A stretch of DNA of 13,662 nt from Geobacter sp. UBA698 (lineage in GTDB: Bacteria; Desulfobacterota; Desulfuromonadia; Geobacterales; Pseudopelobacteraceae). The stretch is taken from NCBI GenBank assembly GCA_002298925.1, contig DBMM01000144.1, forward strand, positions 1-13,662. The letters run 5' to 3'. The notes below the pieces were generated by a model. It had not been told where the DNA came from, did no database searches, and saw only the letters and a program-made list of their open reading frames with translations. A program made the translations under genes and the position numbers. Shown here one piece after another: positions 7,019-13,662 of this stretch (its first letter is position 1; each line of letters opens with the position of its first letter).

Positions 7019-9028
7019 TCACTCCCCCAGCATTCTGGCGAAAAAATCCGCCGCCATATCAACCGATGTATCCTCACTGTCTGCACCATTTCCTGAAATA
7101 TCAACCAGCAGATGCTCCGGTATCTCCTCCAGAAAACGGCTGGGGACGCGCTGCTCCACGGTGCCGTACTTCCTGCGGGTATGGCAGCGGGAGATGGTCA
7201 GGTGGCGCCGCGCCCGGGTGATGCCCACATAGCACAGGCGGCGCTCCTCGGCTACGGTGGGATCCTCTTCGATGGAGCGTTTGTGGGGCAGCAGCTCTTC
7301 CTCCATCCCCACCAGCCAGACATGGTTGAACTCCAGTCCCTTGCTGGAGTGCAGCGACATGAGCGTAACCGCGTTCAGGCCATGCTCCTTGTTGTCGTCG
7401 GACGGTTTGTCCTCATCCTGCAGCGAGATCATTTCCAGAAAGGCGGAAAGGGTGCCGCGCGGGTTCTTTTCCTCATAGGCGGCCAGGGAGTTGACCACCT
7501 GCTCGATATTCTCGATCCGTTTCTTGGCCTGGGAGGAGTTGTTGAGGGTGCGGTGGAGTTCGTCATCGATGCGCAGGCGGTTGAAGAGGGTGTTGACCTG
7601 GGCCCCCATGCCGTAGCGGAGATTGAAGCCCGCCATGACCTCTTTCATCATGTCATGGAAACCCAGCACCGCCTTTTTGGATGCTTCCAATATTCCCTCG
7701 ATCTCGCGCACCCGCCCCAGGGCTTCGAACAGGGGCACTTCGTGCTCCATGGACCACTGGTTGAGATGCAGCAGGGTGCCGTCGCCGATACCCCGGCGCG
7801 GAAAGTTGATGATCCGCAACAGCGATGCCTCGTCGCCGGGATTGTCGATGACGCGCAGGTAGGCGATGGCGTCCTTGACCTCCTTGCGTTCGTAAAACTG
7901 CTGTCCGCCGATGACCACGTAAGGGATGCGTTCCTGGCGCAGTTTCTCCTCAAAGGCCCGGCTCTGGGCGTTGGAGCGGTAGAGGATGGCCATGTCGGAC
8001 CAGCACAGCTTGCCCTTGAACTGCTCCATCAGCATGCCCTCCACCACCCGGGCGGCTTCGTCCTCTTCGTTGTCCGCCACGATCAGATCGATCTCGCGCC
8101 CTTTGCCGACCGCTGTCCAGAGGGCCTTGTCGGTGCGGACCGGGTTGTTTTTGATGACGCTGTTGGCCGCGTCCAGGATCGAACTGGTGGAACGGTAATT
8201 CTGCTCCAGCTTGATCACCAGGCAGTCTTTGTAGTCATTGCCGAAGTTGAGGATGTTCTGCACTTCGGCCCCGCGCCAGCCGTAGATGGACTGGTCGTCA
8301 TCCCCGACCACGCAGATGTTGCCGTGTTTCCGGGCCAAAAGCGAGATCAGCAGGTACTGGGAGGCATTGGTGTCCTGGTATTCGTCCACCATGATGTAGC
8401 GGAAGCGTTCCTGCCAGTGGGTCAGGATGGCGGCGTTCGATTGCAGCAGCTTGACCGATAGCATGATGATGTCATCGAAATCGATGGCGTTGAAGCCTTT
8501 GAGCAGTTCCTGGTAGCGGGGATAGACGGCGGCCGTGGCCAGTTCGATATGGTCATTGCTGGCCGGTTTGAATTCATGGGGGCTGATCAGGCGATTTTTG
8601 GCGCCGGAGATGCGCCACAGGATGGTGTCCGGGTCGCACTGTTTGGGATCGATATCCCGTTCGCGCATGGCCTGGCGCAGAACGCCGGACTGGTCGGAGG
8701 ATGAGTAGATCGAGAAGTTGGGCTTGAAGCCGAGCGCCTTGATGTCGCGCCGCAGGATGCGCACCCCCAGGGAGTGAAAGGTGGAAATTACAATCCCGTC
8801 GGCTATTTTGCCGGCCATGTTGCTGACCCGCTCGCGCATCTCGCGGGCGGCCTTGTTGGTGAAGGTTACCGCCAGGATGTTCTCGGCCGGGACGCGCTTG
8901 TTCTTGAGCAGGTGCACGATGCGGGTGGTGACGACCTGGGTCTTGCCGGAGCCGGCGCCGGCCAAAATCAGCAGGGCGCCTTCGGTATGATTGACCGCCT
9001 GCTGCTGCGGTGGGTTGAGTTTTTTCAT
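7019..9028 (-). CDS. Rep/UvrD-type ATP-dependent 3'-5' DNA helicase (superfamily 1)
   Basis: With the start at 9028 the protein has 669 residues, close to Rep (about 670) and shorter than UvrD or PcrA. The reading frame stays open upstream to a TTG at 9125-9127, but homologues begin like this one at MKKLNPPQQQAV, and the extra 33 residues look non-conserved. All SF1A motifs are present: Walker A AGAGSGKT (23-30), motif Ia TFTNKAAREM (from 55), motif II DEYQD (215-219), motif III DDDQSIYGWRGA (243-254), motif IV LEQNYRS (274-280), motif V around TLMSLHSSKGLEF (555-567) and motif VI ending at ITRARR (608). The enzyme would unwind DNA during replication restart or repair in the cytoplasm. The upstream ribosome site is weak. 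The gene is divergent from the cytochrome operon. Whether it is the chromosomal Rep, PcrA or a paralogue cannot be told here. Confidence 0.92.
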   Translation of the reverse strand: MKKLNPPQQQAVNHTEGALLILAGAGSGKTQVVTTRIVHLLKNKRVPAENILAVTFTNKAAREMRERVSNMAGKIADGIVISTFHSLGVRILRRDIKALGFKPNFSIYSSSDQSGVLRQAMRERDIDPKQCDPDTILWRISGAKNRLISPHEFKPASNDHIELATAAVYPRYQELLKGFNAIDFDDIIMLSVKLLQSNAAILTHWQERFRYIMVDEYQDTNASQYLLISLLARKHGNICVVGDDDQSIYGWRGAEVQNILNFGNDYKDCLVIKLEQNYRSTSSILDAANSVIKNNPVRTDKALWTAVGKGREIDLIVADNEEDEAARVVEGMLMEQFKGKLCWSDMAILYRSNAQSRAFEEKLRQERIPYVVIGGQQFYERKEVKDAIAYLRVIDNPGDEASLLRIINFPRRGIGDGTLLHLNQWSMEHEVPLFEALGRVREIEGILEASKKAVLGFHDMMKEVMAGFNLRYGMGAQVNTLFNRLRIDDELHRTLNNSSQAKKRIENIEQVVNSLAAYEEKNPRGTLSAFLEMISLQDEDKPSDDNKEHGLNAVTLMSLHSSKGLEFNHVWLVGMEEELLPHKRSIEEDPTVAEERRLCYVGITRARRHLTISRCHTRRKYGTVEQRVPSRFLEEIPEHLLVDISGNGADSEDTSVDMAADFFARMLGE

Positions 9029-9070
9029 ACTTACAGGTTTACCACATTCCTGGACGGGGGCGCAAATTTG

Positions 9071-9099
9071 TTGATATTCGCAATTATTGATGCTGTCTA
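9071..9099 (-). promoter_or_regulatory. Weak sigma-70 promoter candidate for the helicase gene
   Basis: On the minus strand TAGACA (9094-9099) and TATCAA (9071-9076) are separated by 17 nt. The -35 box matches 5/6 and the -10 box 4/6. Transcription would start about 35 nt before the ATG at 9028. Such matches arise by chance, so confidence is low. Confidence 0.25.
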
Positions 9100-9149
9100 C
9101 AGGGCTGGTAGAGTTCACGAATGACAAATCATGATCCAGGGCTCATGGT

Positions 9150-9195
9150 GAGTCTTTATGAGTCTTATTGATGCAAATTAAGGCGTTTTGATGCA
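9150..9195. repeat. Two pairs of phased short direct repeats
   Basis: GAGTCTT occurs at 9150-9156 and again at 9160-9166, 10 bp apart. TTGATGCA occurs at 9168-9175 and again at 9188-9195, 20 bp apart. The 10- and 20-bp spacing puts the copies on the same face of the helix, as expected for cooperative protein binding. They lie about 90-135 bp upstream of the plus-strand promoter. No regulator can be named from them. Confidence 0.4.
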
Positions 9196-9285
9196 GTCTG
9201 ATACATTTGCTCAGGGGTGGTTGCTGAAGCATGCCGGCGAGATTTCTTGCCATGTGGGGACTGTTATGGAATGAGTCTGCACTTT

Positions 9286-9313
9286 TTGACAACAGTTGTT
9301 TGTATGTTATTAT
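9286..9313 (+). promoter_or_regulatory. Extended -10 sigma-70 promoter of the ACIII-like operon
   Basis: The -35 box TTGACA (9286-9291) is a perfect match. After a 16-nt spacer comes TATTAT (9308-9313), 5/6 to consensus, preceded by TGT (9305-9307 reads as T-G-T), which gives an extended -10 element. Transcription should start near 9320, leaving a leader of about 54 nt before the ATG at 9374. It reads toward the cytochrome operon and suggests substantial basal expression. Confidence 0.65.
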
Positions 9314-9373
9314 TAAAAAAAATGAAGAGTAGCTAACTATACCTGATGTCCGCTCCAACAGGTGCAGAACAGC

Positions 9374-9889
9374 ATGAAAAGTTCCTGGCTCATAATCGGT
9401 CTGATTTTCGCGTCAGGTGCGATTGTAGCCGTCATGATTCTGATGTACATCCTGCCACTGGATTTTTCAGAATCCTCCCCGGTTCAACCAATTTTATTCA
9501 GCCATAAGCTGCATGCCGGCGTAAATGGCATCAGCTGCCGCTATTGTCACCGACATGTCACAGATTCACGGCTCGCCGGCATCCCGTCGGTGGCAGACTG
9601 CCGCTCCTGCCATCTCTACATCTCCGCGGAAGCTCCACAGATCAAAAAACTGATGGATTATTGGGACAAGCGCGAACCAATCCCCTGGGTCAGAGTCCAC
9701 ACACTTCCTGACCATGTTTATTTCCCGCACATGATGCATATCCGCGCCAGGATCGACTGCAGCACCTGCCACGGCCAAGTGGCCGCAATGGAACAGGTCA
9801 CCCGCACGGCCAGTCTCAAGATGGGCTGGTGCCTGGGTTGTCACCGGCAACATAAAGCAAGCATCGATTGCTGGACCTGCCACATTTGA
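9374..9889 (+). CDS. actA: Membrane-anchored pentahaem cytochrome c, ActA-like subunit of alternative complex III
   Basis: The protein has 171 residues. One N-terminal transmembrane anchor (about 5-28) is followed by a periplasmic domain with five CxxCH haem-c sites: Cys55-His59, Cys76-His80, Cys129-His133, Cys153-His157 and Cys166-His170. The last site is one residue from the C-terminus. Further His residues (such as 44, 47, 114, 119, 122, 160) could supply second axial ligands. Five haems and a short anchored chain match ActA of alternative complex III (ACIII); QrcA of the related Qrc complex is, as I recall, a six-haem protein. The ATG at 9374 is chosen over a GTG at 9362 because AGGTG (9360-9364) lies 9 nt before it. 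As first gene of the operon, it should pass electrons between the Fe-S chain and a periplasmic acceptor. ACIII rather than Qrc is likely but not certain. Confidence 0.82.
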   Translation: MKSSWLIIGLIFASGAIVAVMILMYILPLDFSESSPVQPILFSHKLHAGVNGISCRYCHRHVTDSRLAGIPSVADCRSCHLYISAEAPQIKKLMDYWDKREPIPWVRVHTLPDHVYFPHMMHIRARIDCSTCHGQVAAMEQVTRTASLKMGWCLGCHRQHKASIDCWTCHI

Positions 9890-9900
9890 GGGAGACCCGC

Positions 9901-12108
9901 ATGAAGCGCAGAACCTTTTTACAGCTCAGTGGGATGACGGCCGCCAGCGCGCTGCTGGCTGGCTGTCAGTCAAAAAACGAGAAGCTGATCCCCTACCTGA
10001 TTCCGCCCGACGAAGGGGTGACCCCCGGCCGGGCCAGCTATTATGCCAGTTCCTGCAGTTTCTGTCCGGCTGGCTGCGGGATCCTGGTACGGGTATCGGA
10101 AGGGCGGGCCAAAAAGATCGAAGGAAATCCTGAACATCCGGTCAACCGGGGGAGGCTCTGCGCCCGGGGTCAAGCCCTCCTGCAGGAACTCTACCATCCC
10201 GACCGGGTACAGCAGCCGCTCAAACGGAGCGGAGCGCGCGGATCGGGAGAATTCCGGAAGATATCCTGGGCCGAGGGGCTGAGCCTGCTCACCGCCAAGC
10301 TCAAGGAGCTGCAACGGGAACATGCCACCGACGGTCTGGCCATGCTGACACCGCAGCTCTCCGGTGCCCTGTCCACGCTGGTCAGCACATTCATGCGCTC
10401 CTTCGGCTCGCCCCGCCACCTCTCCTGCGAGCTGCTGGCAGCTGACTGGCTGCGTCTGGCCGGCCGGCAATCCTTCGGTCAGCCGGGTCTTCCCTTCTAC
10501 GACCTGGCCGAGACCCGCTACCTGCTCAGCTTCGGCGCCGATTTCGTGGAGAGCCATCTCTCGCCGGTCCAGTACGGCAACGCCTTTGGTCGCATGCGCC
10601 AGGGAAGGGACACGGTCCGTGGCCATTTCACCTACGTCGGCGGCCGCATGTCCCTGACCGGCGCCTCGGCCGACCGCTGGATGCCGGCCCGGCCCGGCAG
10701 CGAGGGGGCCTTGGCGCTGGGCATGGCCCGGCTGATCCTGGATGAATCCCTGTTCGACAAGGCTGCACTGGCCGCCAATGGTCTCAGGCCGGAAACGGTT
10801 CTGGGGCGCCTGCAGGCCTACGATCTGCCGCATGTGGCCGAGTTGACCGGCCTGGCGCAAGAGATGATCGCCGAGGTGGCCCGCGAGTTCGCCACGACCC
10901 GTCCCTCCCTGGCCATGGCCGGCGAAGCGGTCGCCTTTCAGACGAACGGCCCGGAATCGGTACGCGCCATTCAACTGCTGAACCTGCTGGCGGGCAACCT
11001 GAACCGTCCCGGCGGGGTCTACCCGGCCGGTTCCATAGTTGGTTCTTTGGCCGGTCCGGAAAACTCCTTCGCCGCGCTGCTGGCACTGGTCGAAAGCATG
11101 CGTACGGGCCGGATCAAGCTGGCCCTGATCAAGGGCGATCCGCGGTACGGCACACCCCCGGCCACCGGCTTCCAGCAGGCGTTGGACCAGGTGCCATTCA
11201 TCGTCAGTTTCTCTACACTCTTGGACGACACCGCCCTGCAGGCCGACCTGATTCTGCCCGACCACGCCGGGTTGGAGAGTTGGGGAGACGTTGTCCCGCT
11301 GGCCGGCTCCCGCCACATGGTCTATGGGCTGATGCAGCCGGTGGTGACACCGCTCCATGACACCCGCCAGTTTCCCGATGTATTGCTGGCCGTCGCCTCT
11401 GGACTGGGCGGGACGCTGGCTGCCGCACTGCCTCACAAATCCTGTCTGGAGTTTATCAAGGGGACGATCTCGAAGCGGGTTGGCGGCCATAAGAAAGGGA
11501 GGAATTTTGAGACGCAATGGGTAGAACTACTGCGAAGGGGAGGCCAGTTCGATACTGACAAGGAATTTGGCAAGGGATATCGCTGGGCCGCAGCTTCTCA
11601 ACTGCCCGATCCGGCCCGGCCCCGCTTTGCCGGGGATGAGAAACTGTTCCCGCTACATCTGCAGGTCTATTCCTCCACCTCGTTCCACGATGGCCGAGGC
11701 GCCCCGCTCCCCTGGCTGCAGCAGTTGCCCGACCCGATAAGCACGGCTGTCTGGGATAGCTGGATCGAGATCAACCCCAAGACCGCCGCTTCGTTGGGTA
11801 TCAGTCACGGTGACCTGGTGGAGGTGGCTTCCCCCCGGGGTGTTCTGCGTCTGCCGGCGGTGATCTATCCCGGCATCCGGCCCGACCTGGTGGCCATCCC
11901 CTTGGGACAGGGGCATAGGGGAGGCGGACGTTATGCCAATGACCGGGGTGTAAATCCTCTGGAACTGCTGGCAATGGTGGAGGGGAGCGAACAGCAGGCG
12001 GCCTGGAACGCCACCCGGGTGCGTCTGACCCGGATTTCGGCAAAGGGCGAGCTGGTGACGGCCGGCCATCCCCAGGGGAGTTACCGTAGTGATCTGATCG
12101 GGATATAA
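9901..12108 (+). CDS. actB1: Tat-exported molybdopterin-oxidoreductase-fold lipoprotein, first half of ActB
   Basis: The protein has 735 residues. The ATG at 9901 has GAGGGAG upstream, and only from this start does the Tat signal sit at the N-terminus: Arg3-Arg4-Thr-Phe-Leu, a hydrophobic stretch and a lipobox LLAGC with Cys22. It is thus a predicted Tat-exported lipoprotein facing the periplasm. Cys52, Cys55, Cys59 and Cys87 form the CxxCx3Cx27C motif of a 4Fe-4S site seen at the start of this superfamily. The body (about 100-580) has the molybdopterin-oxidoreductase fold, and the C-terminus (about 590-720) the dinucleotide-binding domain. In characterised ACIII and Qrc the equivalent domain holds no molybdenum, so I do not predict catalysis of its own. 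The next gene encodes what is normally the second half of ActB: 735 plus 237 residues is about the size of fused ActB. Confidence 0.82.
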   Translation: MKRRTFLQLSGMTAASALLAGCQSKNEKLIPYLIPPDEGVTPGRASYYASSCSFCPAGCGILVRVSEGRAKKIEGNPEHPVNRGRLCARGQALLQELYHPDRVQQPLKRSGARGSGEFRKISWAEGLSLLTAKLKELQREHATDGLAMLTPQLSGALSTLVSTFMRSFGSPRHLSCELLAADWLRLAGRQSFGQPGLPFYDLAETRYLLSFGADFVESHLSPVQYGNAFGRMRQGRDTVRGHFTYVGGRMSLTGASADRWMPARPGSEGALALGMARLILDESLFDKAALAANGLRPETVLGRLQAYDLPHVAELTGLAQEMIAEVAREFATTRPSLAMAGEAVAFQTNGPESVRAIQLLNLLAGNLNRPGGVYPAGSIVGSLAGPENSFAALLALVESMRTGRIKLALIKGDPRYGTPPATGFQQALDQVPFIVSFSTLLDDTALQADLILPDHAGLESWGDVVPLAGSRHMVYGLMQPVVTPLHDTRQFPDVLLAVASGLGGTLAAALPHKSCLEFIKGTISKRVGGHKKGRNFETQWVELLRRGGQFDTDKEFGKGYRWAAASQLPDPARPRFAGDEKLFPLHLQVYSSTSFHDGRGAPLPWLQQLPDPISTAVWDSWIEINPKTAASLGISHGDLVEVASPRGVLRLPAVIYPGIRPDLVAIPLGQGHRGGGRYANDRGVNPLELLAMVEGSEQQAAWNATRVRLTRISAKGELVTAGHPQGSYRSDLIGI

Positions 12109-12109
12109 A

Positions 12110-12192
12110 GGCTAACCACCCCCCCTAGCCCCCTTATCAGGGGGGAACTAAAGGCTCCTCCCCTGATAAGGGGAGGCGGGGGAGGGGTTGCC
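12110..12192. repeat. 83-nt GC-rich palindromic repeat inside the operon
   Basis: A long imperfect inverted repeat fills most of the 102-nt gap between the ActB halves. Left arm: 12114-12145; right arm: 12157-12189; loop: about 12146-12156. The outer ends GGC (12110-12112) and GCC (12190-12192) also pair. Each arm contains a mini-hairpin of the form CCCCT-N4-AGGGG. The 8-mer TAAAGGCT occurs at 12106-12113 and again at 12149-12156. No T run follows, so it is not a standard intrinsic terminator. It resembles small non-coding palindromic repeats (REP or MITE-like). Confidence 0.7.
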
Positions 12193-12210
12193 TCTACAAG
12201 GAATCTAATT

Positions 12211-12924
12211 ATGGAAAAACTGACCAGTCCGTACAAATGGGGGATGGTGATCGACCTGGACCGCTGCACCGGCTGCGGCGCCTGCGTGGTGGCCTGCCAG
12301 GCCGAGAACAACGTTGGCATCTGCGAGAAACACGAAATCGCCGAGGGGCGCAACATGCACTGGCTGCGTATCGAGCGTTTCTGGGTGGGGGAGTATCCCG
12401 ACGTCCGGGTGCGCTTTCTGCCGGTCATGTGCCAGCACTGCCATGACGCCCCCTGCGAGCCGGTCTGCCCGGTCTACGCCAGCTACCACAACCCGGACGG
12501 CCTGAATGGCCAGGTCTACAACCGCTGCGTCGGCACCCGCTATTGCGGCAACAACTGCCCCTATGCCGTGCGGGTCTTCAACTTCTACCCCCACCAGTGG
12601 CCAAAGCCGCTGGACAACCAGCTATCAGCGGACATCACCGTCCGATCGCGGGGGGTGATGGAGAAGTGCAGCTTCTGCATCCAGCGCATCCGCCGAGCCA
12701 AGGAGGATGCCAAGGGTGAGGGAAGGCTAATTCGTGACGGTGAGGTACAGACGGCCTGCGCCCAGACCTGCCCGGCCGAGGCGCTAGTCTTCGGCAACCT
12801 GGCCGACCCCCATAGCCGGGTGGCGCGCCTGGCTCGCAGTCCGCGGCGCTTTCAGCTGCTGGAGCACCTGGGTTCGCACCCCTCGGTCTACTATCTCAAG
12901 GGAGGAGGACGCGAGCATGTCTGA
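12211..12924 (+). CDS. actB2: Four-cluster ferredoxin-type iron-sulfur subunit, second half of ActB
   Basis: The protein has 237 residues, with AAGGA 8 nt before the ATG. Sixteen cysteines are present. Cluster motifs are Cys19-22-25-29; Cys74-77-82-86; Cys106-x5-Cys112-x3-Cys116; and Cys153-156 with Cys183-187. In the third set the expected second Cys is Thr109, so three ligands remain and a 3Fe-4S centre is predicted. That fits ACIII, which carries three 4Fe-4S and one 3Fe-4S centre. Fold and layout are those of NrfC/DmsB electron-transfer subunits. There is no signal peptide, so it would be exported with the Tat-bearing partner encoded just upstream. It would carry electrons between the ActC quinone site and the ActA haems. 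Its stop overlaps the next gene by 8 nt, which shows tight coupling. Confidence 0.85.
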   Translation: MEKLTSPYKWGMVIDLDRCTGCGACVVACQAENNVGICEKHEIAEGRNMHWLRIERFWVGEYPDVRVRFLPVMCQHCHDAPCEPVCPVYASYHNPDGLNGQVYNRCVGTRYCGNNCPYAVRVFNFYPHQWPKPLDNQLSADITVRSRGVMEKCSFCIQRIRRAKEDAKGEGRLIRDGEVQTACAQTCPAEALVFGNLADPHSRVARLARSPRRFQLLEHLGSHPSVYYLKGGGREHV

Positions 12925-13662
12925 AAAGAAATTCACCGCCGCCAAGAGCAGCACCCGCATCAACGATGAGCTGCTCTCCTCGCTCCGTCCGCCGACCCTG
13001 CGCTGGTACCTGCTGGCCCTCTTCCTGGGGGCGGTGGTGGCCTGGGGGCTGGCGGCCTTCACCTGGCAGCTGACCCACGGCATGTATGTGACCGGCAAGA
13101 ACCGACCGGTCATGTGGGGCTTCTACATCACCGGCTTCGTCTTCTGGGTCGGTCTGTCCCACTCCGGCACCATGGTTTCGTCGATCCTGCGCCTCTCCCA
13201 GGCCAACTGGCGCCGGCCGATCCTGCGCGCGGCCGAGGCCATGACCGTCTTCTGCATCACCGTGGCCGGCATGTTTCCCTTGATCCACCTGGGGCGTAAC
13301 TGGACCTTCTTCTATATGATCCCCTATCCAAACCAGCGCGGGCTGTGGCCTAATTTCCGCTCGGCTCTTTTGTGGGACATGACCGCCATCACGGCCTACA
13401 TCATCGGCAGCAGCCTGTTTCTCTACCTGGGGCTGCTGCCAGATCTGGCCGTGGTCCGCGACCGCTCCAGCGGCTGGCGGCAGAAGCTTTACGCCATCCT
13501 GGCCATGGGGTGGCGCGGCACGGCCCATGAGTGGTCGGTCTACCACAAGGCCTCGACCCTGATGGCGGCCCTGATCATCCCGGTGGCGGTCTCGGTGCAT
13601 TCGATCGTGGCCTGGGATTTCGCCGTGACCGTGGTGCCCGGCTGGCACAGCACCATCTTTCC
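12917..13662 (+). CDS. actC: NrfD-family quinone-interacting membrane subunit, ActC-like (partial, cut by window end)
   Basis: From the ATG at 12917 (GGAGGAGG at 12901-12908) 248 codons are visible before the window ends; full ActC proteins are roughly 450-480 residues. At least five membrane segments can be seen (about 30-50, 66-90, 105-125, 150-175, 212-235). Features typical of ActC as I recall them are SHSGT (81-85), FPLIHLGR with His124 and Arg127, PYPNQRGLWPNF (136-147), LLWD with Asp154, and SVHSIVAWDFA (226-236) with His228 and Asp234. The protein sits in the inner membrane and provides the quinone site of the complex. The 8-nt overlap with the Fe-S gene supports joint translation. 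Downstream genes (actD, actE, actF or a terminal oxidase) would settle ACIII versus Qrc, but lie outside the window. Confidence 0.85.
   Translation, partial: MSEKKFTAAKSSTRINDELLSSLRPPTLRWYLLALFLGAVVAWGLAAFTWQLTHGMYVTGKNRPVMWGFYITGFVFWVGLSHSGTMVSSILRLSQANWRRPILRAAEAMTVFCITVAGMFPLIHLGRNWTFFYMIPYPNQRGLWPNFRSALLWDMTAITAYIIGSSLFLYLGLLPDLAVVRDRSSGWRQKLYAILAMGWRGTAHEWSVYHKASTLMAALIIPVAVSVHSIVAWDFAVTVVPGWHSTIF

Larger units (their letters stand above)
9029..9373. other. 345-nt divergent intergenic region
   Basis: This is the control region between the helicase gene (minus strand) and the respiratory operon (plus strand). It is clearly richer in A and T than its flanks. It holds a strong plus-strand promoter (9286-9313), a weak minus-strand promoter candidate (9071-9099) and two pairs of direct repeats (9150-9195). 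A 71-codon minus-strand reading frame inside it (9143-9358) shows no protein-like features and is not called. Confidence 0.6.

Noticed and set aside
7112..8461. A 449-codon plus-strand frame antisense to the helicase
   Set aside because: No domain features, and all SF1 helicase motifs are on the opposite strand.
9143..9358. A 71-codon minus-strand frame in the divergent intergenic region
   Set aside because: No convincing ribosome site, and it overlaps the strong promoter and repeats; the translation looks non-coding.
9970..11517. A 515-codon minus-strand frame antisense to the ActB gene
   Set aside because: Composition-driven Gly/Gln/Arg-rich translation; the plus strand carries the Tat signal, cysteine motif and fold.
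12081..12428. A 115-codon minus-strand frame running through the palindromic repeat
   Set aside because: Its Pro/Leu/Ile/Arg/Gly-rich stretch is simply the palindrome in translation; such frames recur wherever this type of repeat occurs.

Overview
The window looks like chromosomal DNA of a Geobacter-type deltaproteobacterium (Geobacterales/Desulfobacterota). That is an inference from high GC, strong Shine-Dalgarno sites, multihaem c-type cytochromes, and the mix of YchJ, SulP, DUF255 and Rep-helicase genes. No rRNA, tRNA, CRISPR array, phage gene or transposase was seen.

Left edge (1-1280): a plus-strand DUF937/OmpA-family envelope gene, broken by two apparent one-base losses in G runs and followed by a perfect 12-bp hairpin. 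Middle (1378-9028): six genes, all on the minus strand. Read in the direction of transcription they are a Rep/UvrD-type helicase, a small periplasmic cupredoxin, a DUF255 thioredoxin-fold/(alpha/alpha)6-barrel protein, a SulP anion transporter with a STAS domain, a YchJ-type SEC-C zinc protein, and a PagL-like outer-membrane lipid A deacylase homologue. Several spacings are short (18-74 nt), so partial co-transcription is likely, but the genes do not form one obvious pathway.

Right (9286-13662): divergent from the helicase, behind a near-consensus extended -10 sigma-70 promoter, lies the start of a respiratory operon: a membrane-anchored pentahaem cytochrome c (ActA-like), a Tat-exported lipoprotein of the molybdopterin-oxidoreductase fold (ActB first half), a four-cluster iron-sulfur protein (ActB second half) and an NrfD-family quinone-interacting membrane protein (ActC-like, cut by the window edge). 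Together these make a quinol:electron-acceptor oxidoreductase of the alternative complex III (ACIII)/Qrc type. Electrons would pass between the quinone pool at ActC, the Fe-S chain and the haems of ActA. ActB, a single fused protein in characterised ACIII, is here two genes, and an 83-nt GC-rich palindromic repeat sits between them.

The most unusual items are the split ActB with the palindrome at the split point, the Thr-for-Cys change in the third cluster motif of the Fe-S subunit (predicting a 3Fe-4S centre), the phased direct repeats upstream of the operon, and the doubly frameshifted OmpA-family gene. I see no clear sign of a wholly undescribed system.
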